64,000 nt of DNA, from assembly GCF_001311925.1 (NCBI RefSeq), contig NZ_BBCG01000016.1:1-64000 (forward strand). The letters are read 5' to 3'. The translations under genes were made by a program, and so were the position numbers. The stretch is from Cellulosilyticum ruminicola JCM 14822. Lineage in GTDB: Bacteria; Bacillota; Clostridia; Lachnospirales; Cellulosilyticaceae. Position 1 is the first letter of the stretch. Each line of letters starts with the position of its first letter. The notes under the pieces were generated by a model that ran no database searches, was not told the origin of the DNA, and saw nothing but the letters and a program-made list of their open reading frames with translations. This document shows, piece after piece, positions 29,273-37,756 of the stretch.

Positions 29273-29290
29273 CGCTTCTCCCCCTTAAAT

Positions 29291-31087
29291 TTAAACTTCC
29301 TTATTTAAGGCTTTCTTACTGGCATCTACTACAACAAAGGCTTGAGCTGTCATTTTATTATCAGATAAAGTTTGTATTTGAATAGTATAAACACCTTCCT
29401 GAGCCGGCGCTGTATAAACACCCATATTAGTGATTGTACCACCACCTTCTTCAAATACTTCATACTGACAAGGAACTGCTTCCATATTAAAGAATATTGC
29501 ACTAAAACTTACTGTTTCATGAGGTGCAATGACTACTGTATCAGGATTTGCAATCATCATGCGTCCTTCTAAATTCTTTTGCACAGCTTGTCCATTTTTT
29601 TCAGGTAGCTTAAAAGCATACCATCTTACACGCATTGCTGATAATTTTATAGTTTCCTCCAATTTTATCGCAATTTCAAAGGTTCCTTTCTCCTTAAAAA
29701 TTCTAATACCATGTTTAAATTTAACGATCTTTTCATTTATATGATTAAATAAAGAGGCATCCCCTAGAATAATTTCGCTACTATCTGCTTCTTCTTTAAT
29801 ATATTCCACACCTATTTCAATATAAGCTGTTCCAGGTCCTAAACCATGCATAATTTCATCTGAGATAATTGTTTCCTTCACATGACTATTTGATCCCACT
29901 GGAATTTCCACTATGCCTGTTGAAAAGTAATCTTGACTATTAAAAGAATCACCTAAACTATTTAAAGCAGCATCATAAGTCTCCTGTTTATAGTTTTCTG
30001 CTGGCACCGTTTCCTGTTCTTTATAATATTCTTCAATCTGCTGATTAATCATACATTGTCTCGCATGATATACATACTGTTTAAACGGCCTTGTATCAAT
30101 CTGTTCAATAGTCCATTTATTAAGCCCATGTACAAGCTTAATCTTAGCCAAATAGATTTCTGACCCTTCTGTTTTAAGCATATCTAAAGATTGATTATAA
30201 TAAACTTCATTGCACCATTCCCATATTGGTGTGCTTTTTACAATAAGATTAAATCTTACACTTTCTTCTAATACATGACGATGCATGCCATGGCTTGTCA
30301 AATTGAAACTCTCTTTATTAATGTAAAACTGTAAATTATTATCTAAACATTTCTCTGGCTTTAATACATACTCTTTTACAACTTTTTCACCTGTTTTAAG
30401 TTTACAGCCTTCAAATACCACGTCTACTTGCCTTTTTCCGCCCCCTTCTCTAAATCCTTGTAATTGTAAACTATAACTTATATTATATTCTTTTTGTAAT
30501 CCCGCTAACTTCTCTAATACTACCTTCACCTTCAAAGGTTGATGATTACTTGCATAACGTGGTGTGTATTGTTTAATCTGCATTTCTTCATCTGCATACA
30601 GTATTTTTTCTTCAATGTATCTTTCTAATAAACTTAAAGGTTTATGTATTTTTCCTTCTTCTATTAAGAAGATTTTATATTTCTCTTTGATTTTATTATG
30701 AATCGTATGCTGACTGCTTTCTGCCTCACTCATTGGAGCATAAATTTTTTCCGTACCTTCTTCGTCATATTTAATACCTAAATAAACCTCTTCCCCTTGT
30801 ATTTCATCGATACCTTCAAAAGTTACAAGTTTTTTTATAAGAGGTTCATCTACTAATATTTCTCTTCCACTCTCATCTATAGCAAGTCCTGTTTCTATAA
30901 CAATAGATTCGTTATCCGGTGTATAGACATTTAAACCACATACAATTCCACATCCACCTAATAATCTATTGATTAATCGCCTCTTATTGTTTAAATATAT
31001 TTGCTCATCTTCAAAATCTTTTGCTGTAAGGAGCTTCCCGTAATAATAATGATTTCTTTCAAAAGGATAATATTTTTCATTTAACAT
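29291..31087 (-). CDS. Conserved eCIS-linked protein (598 aa), first gene of the operon
   Basis: Function unknown. The opening YPFERNHYYYGKLLTAKDFE and RRLINRLLGGCGIVCGLNVY is a strongly conserved pattern I associate with large hypothetical proteins encoded in eCIS and other phage-tail-like loci. The body is mainly beta, and the last 90 residues (VIAPHETVSFSAIFFN, MGVYTAPAQEGVYTI) look like a bacterial Ig-like domain, suggesting an extracellular or particle-surface role such as a decoration or fibre-like part. It is the first gene behind the presumed operon promoter, with AAAGGGAAATAAG before the ATG. Confidence 0.6.
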   Translation of the reverse strand: MLNEKYYPFERNHYYYGKLLTAKDFEDEQIYLNNKRRLINRLLGGCGIVCGLNVYTPDNESIVIETGLAIDESGREILVDEPLIKKLVTFEGIDEIQGEEVYLGIKYDEEGTEKIYAPMSEAESSQHTIHNKIKEKYKIFLIEEGKIHKPLSLLERYIEEKILYADEEMQIKQYTPRYASNHQPLKVKVVLEKLAGLQKEYNISYSLQLQGFREGGGKRQVDVVFEGCKLKTGEKVVKEYVLKPEKCLDNNLQFYINKESFNLTSHGMHRHVLEESVRFNLIVKSTPIWEWCNEVYYNQSLDMLKTEGSEIYLAKIKLVHGLNKWTIEQIDTRPFKQYVYHARQCMINQQIEEYYKEQETVPAENYKQETYDAALNSLGDSFNSQDYFSTGIVEIPVGSNSHVKETIISDEIMHGLGPGTAYIEIGVEYIKEEADSSEIILGDASLFNHINEKIVKFKHGIRIFKEKGTFEIAIKLEETIKLSAMRVRWYAFKLPEKNGQAVQKNLEGRMMIANPDTVVIAPHETVSFSAIFFNMEAVPCQYEVFEEGGGTITNMGVYTAPAQEGVYTIQIQTLSDNKMTAQAFVVVDASKKALNKEV

Positions 31088-31150
31088 CTTATTTCCCTTT
31101 CATGATATTTAATTTTTAAAAATTTCTCTTATTACACTAATATTCTACAT

Positions 31151-31180
31151 ATTATATCTTTTATTAAATATTATCATTTA
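31151..31180 (-). promoter_or_regulatory. Candidate promoter of the eCIS operon
   Basis: On the minus strand TATAAT (plus 31151-31156) lies 64 bases upstream of the first gene, in a very AT-rich 150-base gap. No convincing -35 hexamer is seen at 17 bases, so activation by a regulator is possible. Confidence 0.3.
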
Positions 31181-31240
31181 AACCTTAGATTGTCATTATT
31201 ATTTGCCATTTATTATTAATATTTTTAATAATAAAGCACA

Positions 31241-31283
31241 CAAAACTCCCCCTACTCTAAGCTTAAAGTAGAGGGAGTTTTGT
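31241..31283 (-). terminator. Terminator of the molybdenum-cofactor operon
   Basis: CAAAACTCCCCCTACT at 31241-31256 pairs with AGTAGAGGGAGTTTTG at 31268-31283, leaving a loop of about 11 bases. This is a strong GC-containing stem just after the mogA stop. It insulates the Moco operon from the eCIS operon downstream. Confidence 0.75.
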
Positions 31284-31295
31284 AAAATATTTTTA

Positions 31296-31802
31296 TTAAT
31301 TATTTCTTGGATCTGGCATTGCACATTCTGATGCACTACCTATTAAAATTTCAATACCATGTTGTAAGCTTCCCATAATGCCTTCTAAGTTCTCACGAAC
31401 TGCTTTAGGGCTGCCTGGTAAATTAATAATAAGCGTATCCTTTCGAATACCTGCTGCTGCCCGACTTAACATAGTGCGTGGCGTAATTTGTAAACTATAA
31501 TAACGCATGGCTTCCGGAATACCTGGAACCCTTTTTTCTACAATATCTAAAGTTGCTTCTGGTGTGCAGTCTCTTTTTGCAAATCCTGTTCCGCCTGTAG
31601 TTAAAATAAGGTCTACACGCTTTTCATCACACCAAGTTTTCATTGTTTGGGAAAGCTGATCTCTTTCATCCGGTAAAATGATATAATCCACAACTTTAAA
31701 ATCTTGAGCTTCTACCATCTCTTTGATTACTGGACCACTTTTGTCTTCTCTTTCACCTCTTGAGCCCTTATCACTTACTGTAATAATTCCAACTCTAATC
31801 AT
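31296..31802 (-). CDS. mogA: Molybdopterin adenylyltransferase (MogA/MoaB family)
   Basis: 168 aa. VGIITVSDKGSRGEREDKSG, DLILTTGGTGFAKRDCTPEA and TLIINLPGSPKAVRENLEGI are the defining motifs of the MogA/MoaB family, which adenylates molybdopterin before metal insertion by MoeA. It is the last gene of the five-gene operon, one base after the MOSC gene. MogA and MoaB cannot be separated with certainty from sequence alone. Confidence 0.88.
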   Translation of the reverse strand: MIRVGIITVSDKGSRGEREDKSGPVIKEMVEAQDFKVVDYIILPDERDQLSQTMKTWCDEKRVDLILTTGGTGFAKRDCTPEATLDIVEKRVPGIPEAMRYYSLQITPRTMLSRAAAGIRKDTLIINLPGSPKAVRENLEGIMGSLQHGIEILIGSASECAMPDPRNN

Positions 31803-31803
31803 T

Positions 31804-32232
31804 TTATTTTATCTCCATTTCATCGCCCACTTTAATCGTGCCACCTTTAAGGACACGGGCAAATACACCCTCTCTTGGCATAATACAATCACCTACTTGG
31901 TGATAAATTTCGCAATGTGTATGACATTTTTTTCCGATTTGTGTCATTTCAAGCTCCACATCATTACACTTGAAAATTGTACCTACTGGCATATTTTTAA
32001 AATCAACTCCTTCTACGATAACATTTTCACCAAAAGCACCTGGATGTACATTACCGCCTCTTGCTTTGAATTCTTCAATTTTTTCATTGGAAATCAAACT
32101 TACTTGACGATGCCATTTACCTGCATGGGCATCATTTTCAATCCCGAAATTCTCAATGAATTTTGCCTCTTCAACTTTTACTTTTTGTGTCCCACGTTTT
32201 TCACTAATACATATTGCTACTACTTTACCCAT
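31804..32232 (-). CDS. MOSC-domain protein
   Basis: 142 aa from ATG 32232. GGAGG, which also codes the final Gly-Gly of MoaA, lies correctly upstream; a TTG at 32244 is less likely. DAHAGKWHRQVSLISNEKIE, GAFGENVIVEGVDFKNMPVG and QIGKKCHTHCEIY form the MOSC domain, with the conserved Cys that handles sulfur or binds the cofactor in sulfurylases. Stand-alone MOSC proteins are common in clostridial Moco operons and may help insert or modify the cofactor; the precise reaction is unproven. Confidence 0.85.
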   Translation of the reverse strand: MGKVVAICISEKRGTQKVKVEEAKFIENFGIENDAHAGKWHRQVSLISNEKIEEFKARGGNVHPGAFGENVIVEGVDFKNMPVGTIFKCNDVELEMTQIGKKCHTHCEIYHQVGDCIMPREGVFARVLKGGTIKVGDEMEIK

Positions 32233-32233
32233 C

Positions 32234-33211
32234 TTAGCCTCCAATTTGTGCCATAATCTTGTCTTCTATATTGTTAATTCCTAAGTCGTTAAAATGATGA
32301 TGTACTGGCTTTTTTGCCGTAGCTTCTGCGATCACCTGTGTTAACTTATCTTGTGTTATACCAGCTCTTAAAAGGCGTTTTAAATCTACACCTTCTTTAG
32401 AATGTAAACAAAGTTTCAAAAAGCCATCTGCCGTTAAGCGAATACGATTACATTCTTCGCAGAAACATTCACTTACTGCGCTGATAAATCCAATCTTTCC
32501 TTTAAAAGCCTCTATTTCATAGTATTTAGCTGGGCCATTACCCATTTTACCGCTATATGGCTTTAATAATCCAAATTCTTCTTCAAGTTTAAACTTAATC
32601 TTTTCTTTTGACATTGATTCAAGCTTATGTCCCATACCAATTGGCATAAGTTCAATAAATCGCACACTTACCTTCCCAAATTTTGCTAGTCTGCCTAAAT
32701 CACAGAGTTCATCGTCATTAAAATATTTTGCAACTAAACAATTTATTTTGAGACTTTTAAGAGGATAAGTCATAGCTTTATGAATACCTGCTAATACTTT
32801 ATCAAGTCCATCTATACGTGTAATTTCTTTAAAACGATCATTTCTTAAAGTATCTAAACTCACATTAATGCGGTCTACACCAGCATTTACTAAGTCTTCA
32901 ATTTTATCGGCTAATAAAAAGCCATTTGTCGTTAAAGTCACTTCATCAATTCCAGGAATCTCTTTAATCTGTTTGATTAAAACTGGTAAATCCTTTCTTA
33001 CAAGCGGTTCGCCGCCTGTGATTTTAATCTTTTGAATGCCTAATGCGGCGCCACTACGACATATTTTAAGAATCTCTTCAAAAGTAAGACGTTCTTCATT
33101 TGCAATGCAAGAAACACCCTCTTCTGGCATACAATAAGTACATCTAAAGTTACACTGATCTGTAACAGATATTCTTAAATAGTTAATTTGTCTGTTTTGT
33201 TTATCTATCAT
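32234..33211 (-). CDS. moaA: GTP 3',8-cyclase MoaA
   Basis: 325 aa. The radical SAM cluster motif Cys20, Cys24, Cys27 lies in TDQCNFRCTYCMPEEG, SAM binding in ITGGEP, and the second cluster and GTP site in SECFCEECNRIRLTADGFLK. The C-terminus ends QIGG, the twin glycine needed for activity of MoaA. It converts GTP to the cyclic precursor in the first step of Moco synthesis. MoaC, MoaE and MoaD are not in this window, so the pathway must be completed elsewhere. Confidence 0.95.
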   Translation of the reverse strand: MIDKQNRQINYLRISVTDQCNFRCTYCMPEEGVSCIANEERLTFEEILKICRSGAALGIQKIKITGGEPLVRKDLPVLIKQIKEIPGIDEVTLTTNGFLLADKIEDLVNAGVDRINVSLDTLRNDRFKEITRIDGLDKVLAGIHKAMTYPLKSLKINCLVAKYFNDDELCDLGRLAKFGKVSVRFIELMPIGMGHKLESMSKEKIKFKLEEEFGLLKPYSGKMGNGPAKYYEIEAFKGKIGFISAVSECFCEECNRIRLTADGFLKLCLHSKEGVDLKRLLRAGITQDKLTQVIAEATAKKPVHHHFNDLGINNIEDKIMAQIGG

Positions 33212-33261
33212 ATACTGCTCCTCAAACGTACCCTATGACGCTTACTTTCATCTTATATACA

Positions 33262-34479
33262 TTACATACAATCACGTAATAAAATAACTTTTACCTTATC
33301 ATCTATTTTAAGACTTTCTGTGCCTGCTGGAATATCAATTAAACAGTTACATAAGCTCATGGTATATAATGCCCCCGATGCATGATTTTGATGATTTAAA
33401 TAAACTTTCCCGTCTTCATACATGGCGCGGATAAAGCGTCTTTTCTTACTCATCTTCTTAAACTCACTTACCATTTGGCCGGTTACATGTTTATTCAAAA
33501 TTTCTTTATCTCCTAGAAGCACGCTGCAAACTGGTCTTACTAAGAGTTCAAAGTTCACAAGTGCTGCAAATGGATTACCTGATAGGCTAATCATAAGTTT
33601 ATCATAAATGATACTGCCAAGTACAGGTGTTCCTGGCTGAATGGCTAAACGCCAAAATAGCCTCTCACCATCTAAAAGCTTAATCACATCATGCATAATG
33701 TCTTTCTTTCCTACAGAAACACCACCTGTTGTGACAATAAGATCTGCTTCATTAATATAAGCTTTGATTGCTTCAGCTACCGCCTCTGCTGTATCCCCAA
33801 CATGTTTTTGCCATAAAATTTCCATGCCTAAAGTCTTGCCTAAAATGCTCATCATCATACCATTGCTATTATAAATTTTACCTGGTAATAAGCTGCTGCC
33901 AGCTTCAACTAATTCATCCCCTGTACAAATTAAAAGCATCTTTGGTTTCATAGCCACTTTAACTTTTTGAATGCCCATACTACTTAAGATACCTAGTGTA
34001 ATGGCATTTAATTTTTCACCTTTTTGAAGCAGCATAGTACCTTCTTTAATATCTTCACCTGTGAAACAATAGTTATCAAAAGCTTTAAGTGCTTTATAAA
34101 TGGCTACTGCTTCCTCACCATAATCTGTGTCTTCTTGTCTTAAAACACAATCACACCCTTTAGGAATAGGCGCGCCAGTCATAATGCGAACAGCTTCACC
34201 TACTCCCACCATGCCCTCAAAATAATCCCCAGCGCATACTTCACCAATTACCTTAAGCTGAACTGGTGTTTCCTTACTAGCACCTTCACTACTTTTAGCC
34301 GCAAAAGCATAACCATCTAAAGGTGAACGGTCAAAAGGCGGATTGTTAATCGGGGCATAAATATCTTCTCCTAATATACATCCATTAGCTTCTTGAAGTA
34401 ATTTTTCTTCGTATTTAGGTATATACTTTATTTTTTCAAGGAGTAATGCCTGCGCCTCTTCTAGGCTTAAATTCATCAT
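33262..34479 (-). CDS. moeA: Molybdopterin molybdenumtransferase MoeA
   Basis: 405 aa from ATG 34479, which has AAGGAG six bases upstream; a longer in-frame start at 34521 overlaps the upstream gene and has no site. NPPFDRSPLDGYAFA, ICTGDELVEAG, DLIVTTGGVSVGKKDIMHDV and SLSGNPFAALVNFELLVRP are canonical MoeA motifs. It inserts molybdate into adenylated molybdopterin. It begins 2 bases after the stop of the upstream molybdopterin-binding gene. Confidence 0.93.
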   Translation of the reverse strand: MMNLSLEEAQALLLEKIKYIPKYEEKLLQEANGCILGEDIYAPINNPPFDRSPLDGYAFAAKSSEGASKETPVQLKVIGEVCAGDYFEGMVGVGEAVRIMTGAPIPKGCDCVLRQEDTDYGEEAVAIYKALKAFDNYCFTGEDIKEGTMLLQKGEKLNAITLGILSSMGIQKVKVAMKPKMLLICTGDELVEAGSSLLPGKIYNSNGMMMSILGKTLGMEILWQKHVGDTAEAVAEAIKAYINEADLIVTTGGVSVGKKDIMHDVIKLLDGERLFWRLAIQPGTPVLGSIIYDKLMISLSGNPFAALVNFELLVRPVCSVLLGDKEILNKHVTGQMVSEFKKMSKKRRFIRAMYEDGKVYLNHQNHASGALYTMSLCNCLIDIPAGTESLKIDDKVKVILLRDCM

Positions 34480-34481
34480 AC

Positions 34482-35504
34482 TTATTCTCCTTTTCCAAAA
34501 CTGCAATGTGGATAAGTACAAGGTTTACATCCTGTACATAAGCCACCATGTCCTAATTTCACTAAATCTCTCTTTGTAAGTTTCTCACCTATCATTGTTC
34601 TTGGCAGCACCAAATCAAATACTGTGGCCCCAGCATACATCACGCACCCTGGTAGTCCCATAATCGGAATATCGCCTTTATAAGCAAGCAGGAACATAGC
34701 TCCTGGAAGAACTGGTGCCCCATAAGAAATGATTTCTGCCCCTGTAGCTTTAATCGCACCCGGTGTCACATCATCAGGATCTACACTCATGCCTCCTGTA
34801 CAAACAATCATATCTGCACCTTGCGCTAAAAAGTTTTCAATAGCTGCTGTAACCATCTCTTCCTTATCATCTACAATTTCTTGCCCCAAAATTTCCGCCC
34901 CAAAAGGTGCAAGTTTCTGACGAATCACTGGCCCAAAAGCATCTTTAATACGCCCTTTATAAACTTCACTTCCAGTTGTCACAATCCCAACTTTCTTATG
35001 AATATAAGGTACTAATTGTAACAAAGGCTGCTCTCCAGCTGCGGCTTTAACTTCCTCCATTGTTTCCTTTTCAATCACTAAAGGAATAACACGCGTACCC
35101 GCTAATTTCTCACCCTTTTTAACCTGTGAATTATTATGTCTTGTGGCAATCATAACACGATCAATACTATTAATATCCATCAAACGTTCTACATCCACCT
35201 TAAAGACACCATCACACTGAGCTACAGCTTCAATCTTACCCTCTTTCACTTCCAAAGGTGCAATATTTTCATTATGACAAATACCATATAAAATTTCTGC
35301 CGCCTCATTTTCATGCAGCATATTGTCATCTTTTTCCCAAATATATAAATGCTCTTTGCCAATAGAAAGCAGTACAGGAATGTCTTCTTCTCTTACGACA
35401 TGCCCCTTCTTAAAAGCTACACCCTTTTTAACATCTTTTATAATCTGTGTAATATCGTGACAAAGTATATGTCCCACGGCATCTTCAGTACGAATTTGTT
35501 TCAT
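34482..35504 (-). CDS. Molybdopterin-binding protein with C-terminal cysteine cluster
   Basis: 340 aa. The C-terminal half is a MoCF-biosynthesis domain (VGIVTTGSEVYKGRIKDAFG, ADMIVCTGGMSVDPDDVTPG, PIMGLPGCVMYAG), the same fold as MogA and MoeA. The N-terminal half (VGHILCHDITQI, HVVREEDIPVLLSIG) resembles MoeA domain pieces. The tail GGLCTGCKPCTYPHCSFG contains four cysteines in C-x2-C-x2-C-x4-C order, suited to a metal or Fe-S site and absent from classical MoeA. It is the first gene of the operon. Such proteins are common in clostridial Moco or xanthine-dehydrogenase-related loci; the exact role is unproven. Confidence 0.8.
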   Translation of the reverse strand: MKQIRTEDAVGHILCHDITQIIKDVKKGVAFKKGHVVREEDIPVLLSIGKEHLYIWEKDDNMLHENEAAEILYGICHNENIAPLEVKEGKIEAVAQCDGVFKVDVERLMDINSIDRVMIATRHNNSQVKKGEKLAGTRVIPLVIEKETMEEVKAAAGEQPLLQLVPYIHKKVGIVTTGSEVYKGRIKDAFGPVIRQKLAPFGAEILGQEIVDDKEEMVTAAIENFLAQGADMIVCTGGMSVDPDDVTPGAIKATGAEIISYGAPVLPGAMFLLAYKGDIPIMGLPGCVMYAGATVFDLVLPRTMIGEKLTKRDLVKLGHGGLCTGCKPCTYPHCSFGKGE

Positions 35505-35699
35505 GCTCTAAAGCCTCCTTCTCAGCCTGCCATTATTTTTGCAATTAATTTTATTATATGCATCCCATTCAAATGTATTTATCCATTTGAAATTATATCA
35601 ATCACACTATATATATAACCTAAATTTCATGCTTAGGCTATAGGATTGTTAAAAAATCTACTATCCTTAGTATATGCAATCTAACTATTTTTTTCTGTA

Positions 35700-35737
35700 A
35701 TATATATCACACTTTATCTCTAATTCGTGATATATAT
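35700..35737. promoter_or_regulatory. 11-bp inverted repeat upstream of the Moco operon
   Basis: ATATATATCAC at 35700-35710 and GTGATATATAT at 35727-35737 are perfect inverted copies with a 16-base spacer, about 200 bases upstream of the first Moco gene. The TATATA character recalls ModE-type molybdate-responsive operators, but the spacing differs and the resemblance may be chance in AT-rich DNA. Confidence 0.35.
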
Positions 35738-35759
35738 CTCGAGTAACACAAAGTTGAAA

Positions 35760-35985
35760 AACTGGGGGCGTGTTGGGGTAGCGCGCTCCTTCCGTAATTT
35801 ATGAGCGCTCGGTTTATCGCGCTAGGCTAAGCTCGATAATCAATGTAGCAGGCGGAAACTCACTCCATTCGCTCAAACACCTGCCTTAAAAACGCATTGA
35901 TTATCTTCACTAAAGCTATCATCAAATTACTCCACATGTAGATTAGTAGTGACGCTACTCCCGCTTCTCTTTGAACACTCTATCT
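35760..35985. repeat. Large imperfect palindrome, copy 1
   Basis: Left arm CCTTCCGTAATTT (35788-35800) through CTCGATAATCAATG (35832-35845) pairs inversely with CATTGATTATCTTCACTAA (35895-35913) through CATCAAATTACTCCACATG (35920-35938). The loop is richer in GC than the flanks. Sub-blocks recur in copy 2 at 37.5-37.76 kb, so this is a repeat family and not a lone hairpin. No coding frame is convincing. Confidence 0.6.
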
Positions 35986-36004
35986 AGTAGAAAAAGAGAA
36001 ATGA

Positions 36005-36296
36005 GAACCTCTACTTGCCACCCTTAAAAGGGTCTGTATATTCTTTTAGACTTATTTGATCTGTTATCATATCTTCATGCAATTGATTTTTTATATATCT
36101 TTCTATTGCTTGCTTATTTCTACCAACCGTACTTACATAATATCCTCTACACAAAAAATGTCTATTTCCGTATTTATACTTTAGACTACTAAACTTTTCA
36201 AATATCATTAGACTACTTTTTCCTATTTCTCTTTTTTGTTTTCCATATATTTCTTGCCTTCTAAATTTTGATGCAAACACTATGTGATATTTGCAT
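36005..36296 (-). pseudogene. IS200/IS605-family TnpA remnant lacking the HUH motif
   Basis: The frame reads KYHIVFASKFRRQEIYGKQK, then jumps to KSSLMIFEKFSSLKYKYGNR and CRGYYVSTVGRNKQAIERYI. The C-terminal part keeps the catalytic tyrosine region (GYYVSTVG), but some 40 residues carrying the HUH metal site are absent, so it cannot nick DNA. The start codon is also missing, and an in-frame stop lies just upstream at the junction with the IS4 remnant. No tnpB is nearby. Confidence 0.8.
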
Positions 36297-36600
36297 ACTT
36301 ACGCCTCTCCCCTGATTCTTAAGTATGTTTTGATCTACACTATCATAAAGTGGCATTGTAAGTAATGCTCCTAGAAGTTTCCCATAAAGAATTGCTTCTA
36401 CATATTTAGTTTTACCTACATGCATTTTATCTAAGGAAAGAGTGCTTTTTAGAACCTTAAAAAGAAGTTCTATTTACCATAAGACATTGCTTTTACAAAT
36501 GTCTCAGGTAGAAGTTTAGAATGACATTTCATAAAACCAGTTGATTTTGCAACTTTTTCTATAAAAGACGGTATAAAAAGTTTAAAAAGTCATCTAAAAT
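36290..36600 (-). pseudogene. Internally deleted IS4-family transposase remnant
   Basis: Read on the minus strand, bases 36310-36480 are nearly identical to 470-640 of the left-end transposase (AAATGCATGTAGGTAAAACT is shared). Upstream, an N-terminal-like segment (IPSFIEKVAKSTGFMKCHSK) is joined directly to it, so the middle with two catalytic aspartates is gone. It ends where IS200/IS605 sequence begins, near 36290. Confidence 0.8.
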
Positions 36601-37444
36601 AATAAATTTGTTCTGCTAATTTATTAATAATCTTCTCGTCTGACTTTGCTAAATCAATTTTAATTTTATCATTTAAACACCTTGTATATTGCTCTGTTCT
36701 CTCCACATTTTCACTAATCCATGCCTTTATTATTGCAATATTTATACCTCTTGTTAAAACTAATTTTAAAGACTCTCTTTCGCTTAATGTATTGACATAT
36801 TTCTTTAGAATTTCTTTTAACTCCTTATGATTGATAGAATCGCTTCAATATAATTACCTAACTGTATTTGCTCTAATAATTTATAGTTTTGTACACGATT
36901 AAAAAAGTACTCCAAAACCTGATAATAACTTAAATATTTCATTCTTACATCCTCAGTGGCTACACCGTTATCAAAATACATTAATGGCTCTGATTCATAT
37001 TGCTTTTCTTGTATATCCAATTATATCCTTTGCTAACTTCTTTATCCCTTAGTTGCTTATCTAATTTTACTACTTTGAAATTTAAACCTAAATCTACAAA
37101 ACACTTTAATAGTACTTCTTTAACTTTATGTTCTATTTCTTTTATTGATAAATGATAAATATCCATTAATTGTATGGATATCACTTCTTCATGGCATAGT
37201 ATGTATTACTGCCCCATTTTCCTCAAAAATAAAATACTCATATAAAACTGACCAAATCACTTTTCATTCCTATACAACCAACTATTTTATCTCCATTATA
37301 TAAATTTATCGCCCCAATATCTAAATAGTCAAAACCACGTATTATTTTCTTTTTTGTTTCAATATCACTAGGTACTATTAAGCATTCATAATAATTTGCA
37401 ATCCTAATAGCGTTGTTCCCAACCTTAAAAAAAACATTATAAAA
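36590..37444 (-). pseudogene. Broken hypothetical gene truncated by IS and repeat sequences
   Basis: Reading across four suspected one-base losses (near 37252, 37194, 37020 and 36842) gives a continuous protein: ANYYECLIVPSDIETKKKII, YEYFIFEENGAVIHT, SIQLMDIYHLSIKEIEHKVK, YESEPLMYFDNGVATED, YLSYYQVLEYFFNRVQNYK, and finally KIINKLAEQIYYFR before a stop at the IS4 junction. Its 5' end runs into the palindromic repeat at about 37445. The final FR is where HEPN-type proteins usually continue into an R-x4-6-H motif, so a truncated HEPN-like protein is possible. The family is not recognised with confidence. Confidence 0.5.
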
Positions 37445-37756
37445 TATCTGTAGTAATTTGATGCTATTCTTAGCGAAGAGAATGAAAGAAGTTTTTGCTC
37501 TAACCTTCTTTTCTCTTCCACTTAAAAGTTTTCTAAATAGCAAGAGGGAGTCATGTGGAACACCAGTCTACCTCTGTAGTAATTTGATGATATTCTTAGA
37601 GAAGATAATCAAAGAGGTTTTAGGTGTATTGTCTGAGCGAAATGTAATGAAGCGAGTTCACACCGTTTCTTTGATTATCGAACTTAGAATATCACAAATT
37701 ACGGAAGGTGTAGCTGGGGTCACACATGACTCCCGACAGCTATTTAGCAAACACTT
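37445..37756. repeat. Large imperfect palindrome, copy 2, plus a partial third arm
   Basis: Left arm 37525-37617 (containing CTAAATAG, GGGAGTCATGTG, GTAATTTGATGATATTCTTA and GATAATCAAAGA) pairs with right arm 37668-37750 (TCTTTGATTATCG, TAGAATATCACAAATTAC, CACATGACTCCC, CTATTTAG), with a loop of about 50 bases. A further partial arm lies at 37448-37490 (GTAGTAATTTGATGCTATTC). The right arm ends directly at the purF-like stop codon, so it may also act as its 3' structure. Confidence 0.65.

Noticed and set aside
5649-31087. P2- or T4-like prophage
   Set aside because: No capsid, portal, terminase, integrase or lysis genes; DUF4157, DUF4280, DUF4255 and AAA+ genes fit an eCIS.
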